From Carposina sasakii (lineage: Eukaryota; Arthropoda; Insecta; Lepidoptera; Carposinidae), in NCBI GenBank assembly GCA_014607495.2, contig CP053148.1, positions 17,856,001 to 17,920,000 on the forward strand: a stretch of 64,000 bases of DNA. Reading direction: 5' to 3'. The notes beneath the pieces were generated by a model. That model had not been told where the DNA came from. It was given only the letters and a program-made list of their open reading frames with translations, and did no database searches. This document shows, piece by piece, positions 1 through 12,800 of this stretch. Each line of letters opens with the position of its first letter. Positions within the stretch are counted from its first letter, which is position 1. Made by a program: the position numbers and the translations under genes.

Positions 1-429
1 CTTGGCAAGTATAATGGCGCCTCTTATAGCAGTCGCCACCTCCTTGCTGCACTTGACGCCAAGCCCGATATGGCCATTGTGGTCTCCAATAGCCACGAAC
101 GCCTTGAACCGAGTGCGCTGACCAGCTTGAGTCTGCTTCTGCACCGGTATTATCTTGAGGACTTCGTCAGTCAACGTCGGGCCGAGGAAGTAGTCGATGA
201 TCTCGAACTCCTTAATCGGCAGCGAGAACAGGTAAATGGTCTCCAGGCTGTCGATCTTCCCAGCGTTGACCAGGCGGCCGAGCTTGGTGACTGGCACCCA
301 GACTTTGGGCTCATCTTCGCGGCGACGGCCACGGCTGCGGCATCGGGGCTGCAAACCACGGGGCCTGTCACCGCGGGAGCCAAACCCTCCGCGAAATCCA
401 CCTTTATTGGCTGGAACTACCTCCGACAT
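1..429 (-). CDS. RpS2: Ribosomal protein S2 (uS5), N-terminal 143 codons, cut by window edge
   Basis: Small-subunit cytosolic ribosomal protein of the uS5 family, which sits near the mRNA entry channel of the 40S subunit. The minus-strand reading starts at ATG 427-429 ([15 protein letters not shown]) and stays open to base 1, ending GAIILAK. It shows an arginine-glycine rich N-terminus (about residues 9-35, typical methylation substrate in this family) followed by the conserved [39 protein letters not shown] and [15 protein letters not shown] blocks of the S5 N-terminal RNA-binding domain. Metazoan homologues are about 265-295 residues, so roughly half is present and the C-terminal half lies to the left of the window. 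No intron interrupts this part. The Met is chosen because it begins the family N-terminus and is preceded by a splice acceptor. Confidence 0.96.
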   Translation of the reverse strand, partial: MSEVVPANKGGFRGGFGSRGDRPRGLQPRCRSRGRRREDEPKVWVPVTKLGRLVNAGKIDSLETIYLFSLPIKEFEIIDYFLGPTLTDEVLKIIPVQKQTQAGQRTRFKAFVAIGDHNGHIGLGVKCSKEVATAIRGAIILAK

Positions 430-430
430 C

Positions 431-516
431 CTGAAGAGTATAGTCAACTGTTTAACAAAACTTGAGATGGAAATAAATGAGGCAGACAATGGAATAAGTA
501 ATTTAACAATCCTTAC
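431..516 (-). other. Probable 5'-leader intron of RpS2
   Basis: On the minus strand GTAAGG starts at 516 and a pyrimidine-rich CTCTTCAG ends at 431, one base before the RpS2 ATG. The 86-nt interval would be a short leader intron, a common layout in insect ribosomal protein genes. A pyrimidine stretch TTTTCTC lies just before the donor and could be the terminal oligopyrimidine start; a second pyrimidine run (CTTCTCTC, 659-652) is an alternative start. Inference from splice consensus only. Confidence 0.5.
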
Positions 517-950
517 ACGAGAAAATCGCTAGATACGAGTATACTTCTAATTGAACTTGATATCAGCTCAACAACTGGCAATGGAAAGAAACATTATTGA
601 TAACGGCTTATTTCTAATTTTAGTAGGAATCGCACATGCGCAAATATTGCCGAGAGAAGCGTCCTAAAGTGAAACAAAATGGTCGATGATATTATTTTAT
701 TTTATATTTTTATCCTCGACCATATATCATAGTAACAAATTATTGTAAAGCAAAGTAACTTCAAATCATGATCTACCGAATAAAATTATTGTTGCTGCGT
801 GATGCCCAATTTTGTAATATTTTATTTATGTGAAATGAGCAAATCTTTACAATTTTCTTTGTCCCAATTTTTTAGTTTTTCTAATAATATTTCTATGAGC
901 TGTTTCGAGAATTTGTTTATTATATTAGTTTAGTTTTTATGATTTTGTTC
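517..950 (-). promoter_or_regulatory. RpS2: Presumed RpS2 promoter region
   Basis: Non-coding stretch upstream of RpS2. It contains two minus-strand pyrimidine tracts that could be TOP-type transcription starts (around 527 and 659). Ribosomal protein mRNAs normally begin with such tracts and are translationally controlled through them. I see no TATA box placed convincingly and no other gene here. Confidence 0.35.
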
Positions 951-954
951 CCAA

Positions 955-1395
955 AGGGTAAAAACGGGATCCTAATACTAAGACTTCGCTGTCTGTCTGT
1001 CCGTCCGTACGTCTGTCACCAGACTATATCTTAATAACCGCGAAATCTCGACAGATGAAATTTTCACGAATTAGGTATTTCTGTTTCTGCTATAACAGCA
1101 AATACTATAAACAAAATATAATGTATAGTTAAGGGGGCTCCCATACAACAAACGCGATTTTTTTGCCCCCTTTTCTCGATATTAATAATAGCAACAGGAA
1201 GGCAATTGAAGTGTTCACAAAATACTCAGTTGTATTTACTCTTTAATAATAAATAATAAAATAAATACATATTTAAGGGGGGATCCCATACAAAAAACTA
1301 AATAAAGTTTAGGACATGAGCTTCTTGTTTATCTCGTCAATGGTACTTCGTGCACGAGTCCGACGTCCGAATCGCATTTGGCCGGTTTTTGTTTA
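955..1395 (+). repeat. Dispersed lepidopteran-type repeat ending in a GAGTCCGA / TTGGCCGG block
   Basis: The segment runs from CGCTGTCTGTCTGTCCGTCC-like sequence through GAAATTTTCACGAATTAGG and GGGGCTCCCATACAACAAA to CACGAGTCCGACGTCCGAAT and TTGGCCGGTTTTTG. This order of blocks is one I recognise as a very common interspersed repeat in moth and butterfly genomes. The copy is diverged and has lost internal sequence. Its class is uncertain. Confidence 0.55.
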
Positions 1396-2820
1396 TTATT
1401 TAATCAATTGTCTACTCTACATACTTTATATATGAAAATATAATAAGACTTTTATACTGGCTGCCAATTTTTTATTTATATACCTAATCGCCTTTTATTA
1501 CTATTAGGAAATGAATTTAACATTTTTATGGACACTAAATTGACATTTACATAAATAAATCATTTATGTGCAAAAAATAGAAACACTGTATTCCTAATTA
1601 CCTTTGTAAATAACAACAAAGCGCATAATACACATGTAAATAGATTTCAATTTTACTTATAATAATAAATTAAATATATACTTACAGTGTAATAACCGCC
1701 AACTTGAACACAATTTAGTTTTGACCAATTAAGCGTAAATACTACAAACAAAACAATCTACAAACTAGCAACTAAATGGACCTAGGCAAAGCTAGGTCCT
1801 AAGCAAAATAAAAGCTCAGACTTTGCGAAAATCGATACTAAAGGACGCCCTATTCCCTCACCAGTCTAGAACAGGCAAAGGTCCTAGGTCCATTCGGCCC
1901 TCAGTACTAATCTGAAGTTTCTCTGGCAGCGAAAGGGACGATATTTATGTTCTATGTTGCTAAGTTAAAAGAGTACAGATATAGATTTGATAAATGTTTT
2001 TATCAGAACGAATTCGTGGATGTTATACGCTTCAATTTAATTTTATTGTAGCAATACTTTTTGGCGCCGATTTCTAAATCATGGTAGTATCATAGTACAA
2101 TACCTACTTGGTACCCTTGGTACGAAGATAGCATTGGTATTTATTATGTTAATGAACTTTTGTAATATATTATAATATAAACTTACATAACCTGACACTG
2201 CCATAATATTTTACTAACTGTTATGAAAGTGACGAGTTTAAAGAAAAGATAATTGTTAAGCCGTCTTTTGTTCTCTACTGATGAAATCTAAGGATGAAAT
2301 CGATAAATATAGAAAATGACAGAACTGCAGAATATATAAAATGTAATGCTTATATCCTATTTTTCTAAGTCGTTTTCCAATACTAGAGCAAGATAGAGAC
2401 ATCATCAACTTATCCTTTTAATAGTTTATCATATCGGCCTAAAATATTTTTTTACTTAAACATAAAATTAAACATTTAAATTTTCATGGCGAAAAAAACG
2501 GGTACAATTCATAGAATCATTGCTTTTGCTTTAAAGTAAAACCGTTTTAAAATGGTTTTTACAATGGTCGAGTTAAATGCTGTCTTACTCTAAAACTTGT
2601 TCAGGATAGGGACAGAATCAACTTTATCCTTCAGATAGACTATCTAACCATTGAAATAACCGGCCCTAAATAAAATAAAACTACAATAATAAAATGTATA
2701 GTTTATTGTAAAACATAATTAACATTATTTAGTTACTAAATATCTAAATAAAATAAGTATAACAAAGTTATATCACGATCTCAGACAGTTGGCATTCAAT
2801 AACATACACGGCTGAGTACA
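1396..2820. other. Non-coding spacer, no gene seen
   Basis: AT-rich sequence between RpS2 and the 3' end of the SDHA-like gene with no supported reading frame. At 1775-1786 and 1883-1894 there is a 12-bp perfect inverted repeat (AATGGACCTAGG) around a 96-bp spacer, probably a small miniature element. Around 2385-2440 and 2603-2670 are two diverged copies of a GACAGAATCAACTTTATCCT-type repeat that also occurs near 33080 and 56440. Confidence 0.6.
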
Positions 2821-2822
2821 CA

Positions 2823-3212
2823 GGTCATCACGCCTTTATGCCTTACGGGGTAGGCAGAGCACCAAGGGCCGATAGAACCACATGGTGCCACTTCTAACCG
2901 ATTTTGAGGGTATAGTTGCCCTTATCCCATTATAAATAGGGTCGGATACGCATACACGTGTATATTGCATATACAGATCTCAATACGTGTACAGAGAGCT
3001 TAAAAAAATCATACATACATACATATAATCACGCCTTTATCCCATACGGGGTAGGCAGAGCACCGAGGGCCGATAGAACCACATGGTGCCATTTCTGACC
3101 AATTTTGAGGATATAGTTGAGATGTAGTACTATATTTAGTTAGTAGTGACAGGTGGTCAGCCCATCGCCTACAAAACAACAAGACCCTCTTGTCCCTCTA
3201 CTCTACTAAAAA
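2823..3212 (+). repeat. Two tandem copies of the ATCACGCCTTTAT / GGGGTAGGCAGAGC dispersed repeat
   Basis: Copies at about 2823-2960 and 3024-3212 share ATCACGCCTTTATGCC, GGGGTAGGCAGAGCACC, GCCGATAGAACCACATGGTG and a GACAGGTGGTCAGCCCATCG block. An ACATACATACATA tract precedes the second copy. The same family is found at 7070-7310, 10375-10590, 13600-13705 and 58490-58725. The ATAC-type simple repeat at one end suggests a retroposon with a microsatellite tail; class not certain. Confidence 0.7.
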
Positions 3213-3401
3213 AATCAGTTTAAGAATATTAAACAATATTGACTTCTAGGTACTAATTATATTCACCGCATTAATCTTTACTTCCGCTTCGGGATTCAGG
3301 ATCTTTGCTCGGTGGTCAGGGCCTTTGTGTTGCCATTAGAGCTTGTTTAGGTAGTAAGGCTTGCATACGATCTCTCGAGTCGATAACGCCAAAATGGATC
3401 G

Positions 3402-3407
3402 TTTATT
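3402..3407 (-). terminator. Candidate polyadenylation signal of the SDHA-like gene
   Basis: AATAAA on the minus strand about 307 nt past the stop codon of the SDHA-like gene. It is the first canonical hexamer I find downstream of the stop. Not otherwise supported. Confidence 0.35.
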
Positions 3408-3713
3408 TATACACTATATAACTTATTGCTCCGACATTTTTCAGGCTGCCTTTCCACTATGTTACGTTGCTAGTCATGCGTTTGATATGGGCCAATCAAA
3501 TTCTTAGACATTGTAGATTATATAGGTAATATCACAGGCATCTGTATTAGTGCATTATACATATCTGGTGGATCAGCAGCCTAATGTGCTGAATTTTCAA
3601 TCCTTGATATGAAAACACATCATCGTGGACCAATGGATATAATTGGTGATTCTCGTTAACTGCCAACTGCGCCTATTCAATCCTGTATTCCTAAAGATGT
3701 ATCTATAGAATGT

Positions 3714-3863
3714 TCAGTACACTCTCGGCACTGGTGGCACCCACTTGACCTCATCATTCATAGGCTTGTCTATCACCGGGCGGTAGGAGATGGACACTTG
3801 ACCGCAGTGGTCGGGGATCGACAATGTGTGCTTCCTCCAGTGCTGGTCGATTGACTTCGGTGT
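3714..3863 (-). CDS. SDHA-like exon 13: C-terminus and stop
   Basis: Residues 592-640 and TGA at 3714-3716. [20 protein letters not shown] contains the conserved QHWRKHTL block; the tail ends [10 protein letters not shown], close to the usual PPA.R.Y end of animal SDHA. Acceptor TTTTCAG. Confidence 0.95.
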   Translation of the reverse strand, partial: TPKSIDQHWRKHTLSIPDHCGQVSISYRPVIDKPMNDEVKWVPPVPRVY

Positions 3864-6800
3864 CTGAAAATACATACATAGATAAATAGGTATATCCTAA
3901 AATGAGGTAGCCAGATCTGCAGGATTATAAAGGTGATCCTGCCGACAGGTTGAGCATGGCAAGGTCAGTCAGATCAGTTGAAAATTGCTAGCTCATGGCC
4001 CGAGAGAACGGTACCTAAATTCCTTAGTTGACTCTTACGATATACACGGAAGAAGATGCTGCTGATTTTCAGGCTTCACTAATATTCTAGTGAAGCCTGA
4101 AAATAATTTCGAGTCGGCTTCTGGTAACTCCTTTATAGGAATAGCGCAGAATTAATTTCTGAAACAAAGTCTCAGCGATACAAGATTGTGACAGTGGAAT
4201 TAAACCCACGCCATATATAGAAAATCGCTTGTTGTAACCAATGAGCTGTCACCGCCTAACCTACCTGTCCACAAGTATCTTTGCTATAATCCATTTCATC
4301 GATCCTTTTAGGGAAGTCGTCTCGGAAGTGTGCGCCTCTGCTCTCCACTCTGTTCAGAGCGTTTGCTGCTACCTGAAGTGAAATAGTTTGTTATTTCAAT
4401 TGGTGTTCAGCACCAGGCCTATACCTTCCATTGATTGTGACGGCTTATGTTTGCGATCACGAGCAACTATAGTCATAATGAGCTATACCTATAACCGGAA
4501 GCACTTAACATGCTATGTAATCATGGTTGTAAACGATCATGCAATATCTGGTAACCGTGCCCAGGAAACACGCTTGATATTTTTTTGGATAGCTCTTCTT
4601 GAGCAGTATAGAAGTGATATTATTATGGCGATAGATATTATAAGATTGGAAATAAATACATGCATAAAGTACATTAGTAATATATTATTCACTCGGCGAA
4701 CCATAGTCGGGGTTTTCCGAATGAGGAGATCCGTAGACAAAACAAAGATCATCGACATAGCCCAATTGTCTAGCAAGCTAAAGAGGCAGTGGGCAGAGCC
4801 CGGGTCTCGACGAACCGTTAAAGCCGAAAAGTCCTAGAGTGGCTACCACATTAGTGCAGAGTGGATAGGCCACCCATAAGATGAACGAACGACCTAGTCA
4901 GAACCACGGCTGGATGGAGGCCTGGCGAGGCTTAAGCTTGGCAGTGGAGTTAACGGCTAAAATGATTATATGTTTTAATTATTACAATATTTGCTTGTCA
5001 CATTTTGCATAGAGCCGATCTTTTGTAGTGCATATACCAGAAAAATGATGATTTACCTGAATAGCAAGTAACAACATGTTGTCAAGCTCCAAGGTCTCGA
5101 CGAGATCGCTGTTCCAGTTCAACCTTCTGTCGCATACTTTGATGTTCTTAAACTCTCGGAACCATTGCTGGATCTCTGCGACTCCTGTAAGAACATTCAT
5201 TCTATGAATCTATAAGAGCAATGGTCAGAGTGCTATTATTGCATAGATTGTTGCATCGTAATGGTGGCCTAGTTTGAATGTGTAAAGGCGGGTCCACACA
5301 GTGCAGTGACAGCACTCCGGCCAGGGTATATGCATGAATTTTTTCTATTTCATTTTTAAATTCTACGTAAAAAATGAATAAAGTTTTCCCTTGGAATGGC
5401 ATATCTAATTCCAACAATTTTGAATTTACAGCAATTCAAAAATACGAGCCGGCAAAATGTTTTTGAAACGCTCCGTTTGCTCCATACTAAAATGGCAAAG
5501 ACTTTGACGTCATAATAGACAATCGTCTCAAATTAGTATGGGGAAAAAATGCAATCTCATTTTATAAACGTAATATTTTATATTTTGTGTATTGTTCTCA
5601 ATAAAAATTGTTTATTATTAGTTGCAGATATTAATAAAGTATTTATTAAATCAATGAGATAATTCAAAATATGGGTAAAATTATGTTTTGACTCCTTTTA
5701 TGTTGTAAATTTTTTTCGTTAAATTTTTCAAACTTTTAAACTCCTGTAACTTTGGTATTTACTAACCGATTGGTGTTATTTTTGCACTATTCGGTTTGTA
5801 TTTGTAATATCTTTCGAATAAAATATAGGTACATATAAAAAATCTATTTTCGTGTCAGACACATATTCCCTATTGTAACAGTAATTTTAGCTCCAACTTC
5901 ATGAAAACCACCACTTTAATGATAATGTTGCCGTAATTCCAAGCACACTGTTACATACTCGTACCTAATACGAGTATGCAATAAATATGGCTTGAAGTTG
6001 TTAAAGATCTTTTAAAAATATCAAAAATGGCCGATTTTGTAGTCAAGTATTACTCGTACTTACCATTTCATCTATAAAATACCTGTAACTGTTTTCATCA
6101 ATACATACGTACATGATTAACATCACAGGATTAGAATTAAGGAGTATCAAAATACCTTCTGAGAGTAGTTTGTTTTCACGGAACACGCCGCACTTGTTCT
6201 GCATGGTTTGACGCATCTTCTCCCGGAGCTCGTGTGTTGGGACACTACCGTTGGAGTTTCGGATCTTGTCGAAGCGGCTCAGCGACTCTTCTATGATGTT
6301 CTGAAACCCCAATTGAGTTGATAAGCCCAATAATTTATAAGATGGCAAACTCTGTTGAAGCAATATACGAAAATACTGCGTGTAACTGCTTATACCATGT
6401 CATCATCATCCTCTTTATTTTATTTATTTTAAAAGTCAAGGATGTATTGTCAAGGATCTTGTTTCTGTTTTTAATACCGGCTGCCTGCATGACGCTAACC
6501 TTCTTCTGGTATAACTAAATGACAATTATATACTAAAATCCGCTCATAAACTAATTTAGTGGTACAGGCCTGTAACTGGGATTGAACCTTCGTTCGAGTG
6601 AAAGGCGCAAGTCTTAACCGTTGGGCTATCACCGCTTACCATGTAAAACTGCCATTCTTCGATTACATACTACATACATACATAGAGGATGTTTTTTTGT
6701 GGCCACCTTTAACGAAGGGTATGTATTCTATACATGAAATAAAGTAAGTTTATGCCAAAAAAATGGTGGGAATTTTTTTTTTTTTTTGAAAAAAATTTTT

Positions 6801-9800
6801 AAATTCCTTGATCGTGCGAAATTTATAGTGTCTAGTGTTTGTGTTAGTTTTTTCATAGACAGATATTAATTATTTTTCGTGAAAAAATCCTGCTACGCGC
6901 GTCTATGTGCATTTATGCAGAAAAACGCAGTCTATTTACTCAACTTTGGACCCTAATATTTTGGAAACCAGACACTTCCCAGGTATGCTTCCATGGAGAA
7001 AAATGATCGTGATGATGAGGAGATTCCGTAGTTTTTGGGAACGTTGACAACCAAAAATCACCCTGTATAATCACGCCTTTATCCCTTACGGGGTAGGCAG
7101 AGTACCAAGGGCTGATAGAACCACATGGTGCCACTTTTGAGGGTATAGTTGAGATGTACAAGTTCGGTTAGTAGTGACAGGTGGTCAGCCCATCGCCTAC
7201 AAAACACCAAGACCCTCTTGTCCCTCTACTGACTTGTACAGTATGCCCGGGAAGAGAAGCAGCTGTAGTATTATACGTTTTTTTTTCACTCCCAGAGCAG
7301 CATATAAGAATTACATACTATAAGTATAGTACGACTTACATGTTTCAATTCAGGCTGCTTATCGCAGGGCTTAAAGTTTTCGCTTATGTGAAGGCTTATG
7401 GCCCTGCCGAACACCACAATGTCCAGGATCGAGTTGGCTCCGAGACGGTTGGCACCGTGGCAGTTGCTGACCGCTTCACCTGCCGCGTACAGACCTGGTA
7501 TGGGTTGGTCGCCATCATTGTAAACCAGTGCCTGAAAAATAATATTTTATTTAAAATTGTTTAAGTAAGTAGTGAAATTGGAATAAACATAGATGTATTT
7601 ACCGAGATTTGGCTAGTGTATAGCTATCGGGATGAAAAAATAACGTTGCCAAAAATGTTATGTAAAAGATATGGTAAAATTGACCCGATAGCTCAGTTGG
7701 TTGGAGCAAAAGCACGGTTCAAATCGTGAGTTCAAATCCCACTCGGGTGATTTTTTTTTTATTTTCTTAATAATATTTATAACATAGATGTAGTAAGTAA
7801 GTAAGACACAGTTTTTATGTTGCCGACGTCATTTGAATTCCTTTTAAAATTTGATTAAAATATTGCTGAGGATAATATTTACCTACGCATTCATTTGCCA
7901 ACCTTCTTTGGAACCTTATATAATAGAAAGAAAGAAAGAAAGAAAGATACAGACCTAGATGGTAATAATGATGACGGAATGGTAAGCCACCCGCGCAATG
8001 TATGGGCGACCTAGTCAGTGTGGCGGTTATCTGCTGGATACAGGCCGTTTCCATCCAGCCACAGTGGAGGTCATTGGAGACAGGATGTTAAGCAGTAGAC
8101 TGCCCATAGCTAAAATGATGAATGATGAGCTAGATAATATAGATAACCAACCTGTCCCATATAATTGATAGGAATACCCCCCATTGTGTAATGTACGGTG
8201 GGGATGACGGGCACAGGCTCCTTAGTGACATCGACTCCGGTGAAGGTGTAAGCTGTCTCGTGGATGCCGGGCAGCTTCTCCTTGATCAGGGCGGCGCCAA
8301 GATGGTGAAGCTGCAGGTACATGTGGTCTTTTTTCGGGCCCACTCCTCTGCCTGGAACATTGTAATCATATTATTGAAGCGTCGCAAACATCCCTTGTTT
8401 GATGAAATTGGACGAAATCCAACCAACTTTTGAAAACCCCATCAATTAATTCAGTAGTTTTTTGAAACGTTATGGAAAAATCCAAAGGCCTAATATGAAT
8501 AATTTTAACGAATCGAAAAATATTAATTACATAATTTTCTCGCAAAAAAAGCTTTTTATAAGTACAGTAATTTATGAATTTTTATCAGATAAAAATTAAA
8601 TTTGTTGATGAAAGTGTATGGTGAGGTGGGGCTTCATTAAATAACTAACACTATATTTGTCTGGCCGCGTGGTGCCGGCAGAGTATAATTCGTACCGCCC
8701 CATGTCTGCCCGTGCGAGGCGATTAAGGGTTTCCGAGAGGTGGGCAAAAGCGTCTCCCGTGTTGACAACATAGTCCATAATATGTGACAAGTGAAAGAAC
8801 TGTTTGGTGTCAAGTTACGAAATTAAATCTTATACAGGGTATTTTTTCGTTGCCACCCTTAACGAATAGTCCAATTAATGGGGGGTTTGACCCCAACAAT
8901 AATTCCCCTGTTTTTAATTTTTTGCAGGATGATAAAGTAAAGTCAATAGATTACGATTTATAAAAAATTAAGGATTTTTTCGAATTAGAACTATGTTTAT
9001 TTTACCAAAACAAGAAAATCACGTATAAATCGCTGAGAAAAATTTCTCAGTCCGAAATTCCTTCTGTATATGTCAGGATATATTAATAAGTATATAAATG
9101 TAATGGAAGCCAGGAATATTTCGACTTCGGAGAGCCACAGCTTTGAAATTATCTTTTTTCTGCTATAATTTTCCTGGGAAAAATCCTCCGTTCATTTTAA
9201 TTTTTTTGTTTCTGTTAATTTGCTTTGATGCATCGCCTAACACAACAATCCAAAAGATTTTCGTTTCGAAACACAGCTTTTTAGTTTTTTGGCTTTTTAG
9301 TATTTATTTATTAATTACAAAACAATAAAATAAATCAGTTTTTTAAAGAATCCAATAAAATTTCGGCGTTAAACATCTGTTTCAGTACATATACTCGTAG
9401 CAATATCGTAATTTGTACAGTTGCGGTATTTAAAAGATAAGAAAATTCCATCAAAACAATTTAATTTTCCTTTTTATATATGGACTTCGCAGCAAACGTA
9501 ATATGGTTTAGTTTTTCGTCGCTCTGACAATACCTTCGTATCAATTTAGTCCAGGCAGGGGACTACTCAGACATTGTTGAGTATTAGATATGGGTTCAAA
9601 TCTCTGATCGTGCAGTAATAAGACAAAGTTTTGTTACTTTTTTTCTCATTTCTTTTTCTTTATTTAGTAATGGTTTCCTTACTTTTCATTTCCTAATATA
9701 TCTTAAGTAGTTTAAAAAACTTTAAGAATCCTTGTTGGAGTATTGACAAAATTCACACTAAACAATGTCGTCAAAGATAAAAACTAATTGATAATTTAAT

Positions 9801-12800
9801 AGAACAGAAAAAAATCACTAACTCATTGTCGCAGTAAAACTTATTGCAAGACAAGACCCATGAAAATTCTCAAAGAAACATGATCGATATCGGAAATTTC
9901 AATTGCCGTAAAGAACAAAATTGAGATTTTCAATGGCAACAATAAATTTAATTGTGTTAATGTGACCCCCGCGGGTAATGTGGTCCCCTTGATTATTAAT
10001 TTATGAAAAAAAAATTTGAAACAGACGTTTATCTCAGACAAATTGTGTTTGACTGAACCAACGTCACTCAATTGTTTTGCCTTCCCAAATCTCTACTAAT
10101 ATTCGTTCTTTCAAATTCATATTTCGAGTTCAAATTGACTTTTAAGTATTATTATATTACACATGGGAGCATACAATTCAATTTAGCGATATGGCGTCTC
10201 TCTCTCGCCTACACGAAGACTATGCCAATGCCACGTATTGACATCCAAACGTAAATAAAAAAAATCTATACAAAAAAAATTACCGGTTTCTGGGGATAAG
10301 ACCACACGGATAAAGGAAATAATCAGTAGAATAATAGAGATTATATTTATACATACCTAAATACATACATAGATATAATCACTCTTTATCTCTTACATGG
10401 TAGGCAGGTCACCAAGGGCCGATAGAACCACATGGTGCCACTTCTGACCATTTTGAGGGTATAGTTGAGATGTATAAGTTCGGTTAGTAGTGACAGGTGG
10501 TAAGCCCATCGCTTACAAAACACCAACACCCTCTTGTCCCTCTACTGACTTGTACAGTATGCAGAGTACTACAGCTACAGAGTAGCATAGAAGACATTAT
10601 TATATAAACATTATATGTATAATATACAATAAATATGTATTACAATTTTATATGATTAAATTTAGGATATTTAAAAAAAATACGCCCATCGAGAAACGAC
10701 TGAACCGATTTCGATGCAATTATCAGGAGTATATTGTGACAGGTCCCACTTAACATATAGGCTACTTTTTATCCCGGGAAAATGTTGTTATCCGGGATAA
10801 TTTAGACATTTTGTTTTTTCTGTAGTCCGCGCGGATAAAAAACTAATGATAATTTTAGAACAGTAGTTAAAAAACTTTAAGACTCCTTGTTGGAATATTG
10901 CCAAAATCAACAATAAACAATGTTGTCAAAGATAAAAAACTAATTGATAATTTAATAGAACAGGAAAAAATACTAACTCATCGTCGCAGTAAAATTTATT
11001 GCAAGACTGGCCAGAATTTTATCTGATAACTTTTTGACAGTGCACGATCTGTGGTCTCGGTCTCGTCTTGGCTACGTTTTCATTAAAATATTTTTGGGGG
11101 GATATTATTTTACATCATGCATCGATTAAAATTTATTTGTCTGATTTTTTCCAGTCAAAAGTAGTTTTGGCCCATTTTCGGCAAAATGTCCTGTGCGACA
11201 ATTGGAATTTCCGGTATAGATATTTTAATTTAAATTCGATAATTTCATCCGATATGAAGGATACTCAAATATTATAATTATAGATAAGCTAGCTGCGTGT
11301 ATGTGTGTATGTTGGCGATTAATTTTAAGTTGCAAACAATGTTGTAATATCTAGTTTTCTCCAGACAGACCGTCGACCATGGCGGTTAATCTCAACGGAT
11401 AAGTTATATCATAAAATTAGTTCGGCCCTCATTTACCAATAAAAAAAAAGAATTAATAAAGACTGTCCGAGCGGGGATTCGAACTTGATACATCTTGATT
11501 ATTTAAGTAGTGCTCTGCGCAATGTTGATACGAGAGATATGTCAACTGTGATGAAATATCAAAATATAACGTTGGCAGCCAAGTCAATTTAAAAAGGGAT
11601 AAATTGTTTCTTATAATCTATCGTTAAACCCGTCAAACCACAAAAATATTGATATCACACATAAAAGTAAACAATTTATACTGAAAAAGATGTTTGACGC
11701 CGAAATTTTATTGGATTCTTCGAAAACCTGATTTATTTTAGTGTTTTATAATTAATCTTCTTAATATATAAAAAATCCGTGTCACTGTGTATGTTCCGAA
11801 TAAACTCAAAAACGAGTCAACTGATATTCATGAAAATTGGCATATATATGTAATTTGGTCCAACTTAGATGATAGGATAGTTAATATTTAAATTAATGGT
11901 CTTAATAACTAATAACTAATAAAAAACTGATTATCAACGTTGGTTGTTGTTATTAATCGTACGTTCCATAAGTCTGCAACAGATGGCGCCTTCTGAATTC
12001 TTTTGTCTTTTCTGCAGTCCACGCGGACGGAGTCGCGGGCGTCCGCTAGTAAATAAATAAAAAGGAACGGAGAATTTTTCCGAGAGACAATATAGCTAAA
12101 AAACTAAAAAGCTGTTTCGAAACGAAAATCTTTTGGATTGTTGTGTTAGGCGATGCGTCAAAGCAAATTAACACAAACAAAAAAATTAAAATGAACGGAG
12201 GATTTTTCCCAGGAAAATTATAGCAGAGAAAAGATAATTTCAGAGTTGTGGCTCTCCGAAGTCGAAATATTCCTGGCTTCCATTACATTTGTATACTTAT
12301 TAATATATCCTGACATATACAGAAGGAATTTCGTACAGAGAAATTTTCCGCAGTGATTATATACATGATTTTGGTAAGAAAATAGAATCTAAATCGAAAA
12401 AATCCTGGATTTTTTATAAATCGTAAACTATTGACTTTACTTTATCATTATGCAAAATATTAGGAGCGGAGGAATTAATGTTGAGTCTCCATACAAAAGA
12501 TTTCCTCGTTGTTTGGACTAGAAGGCTACGTACGCTATACATAAAATTAAGTAAGTTTATGCCAAAAAAAATGTTGGGAATTTTAATAATTTAATTTTAT
12601 TACTTGATCGGGCGAAATTTATAGTGTTCAGTGTTAACTAGTTATTTCATAGAGGGATATTAATTATTTGTCGTAAAAAATCTTGCTACGCGCGTCTATG
12701 TGCATTTATGCAGAAAAAAGTCTTCTCAACTTTGGACACTAATATCTTGGGAACCAGACACTTCCCAGGTATGCTTCCATGGAGAAAAATTCCCTGTATA

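Noticed and set aside
4388..4837. 149-codon plus-strand frame as a host gene
   Set aside because: Its end matches a decayed LINE tail and the rest shows no family motif; it lies antisense in an SDHA-like intron.
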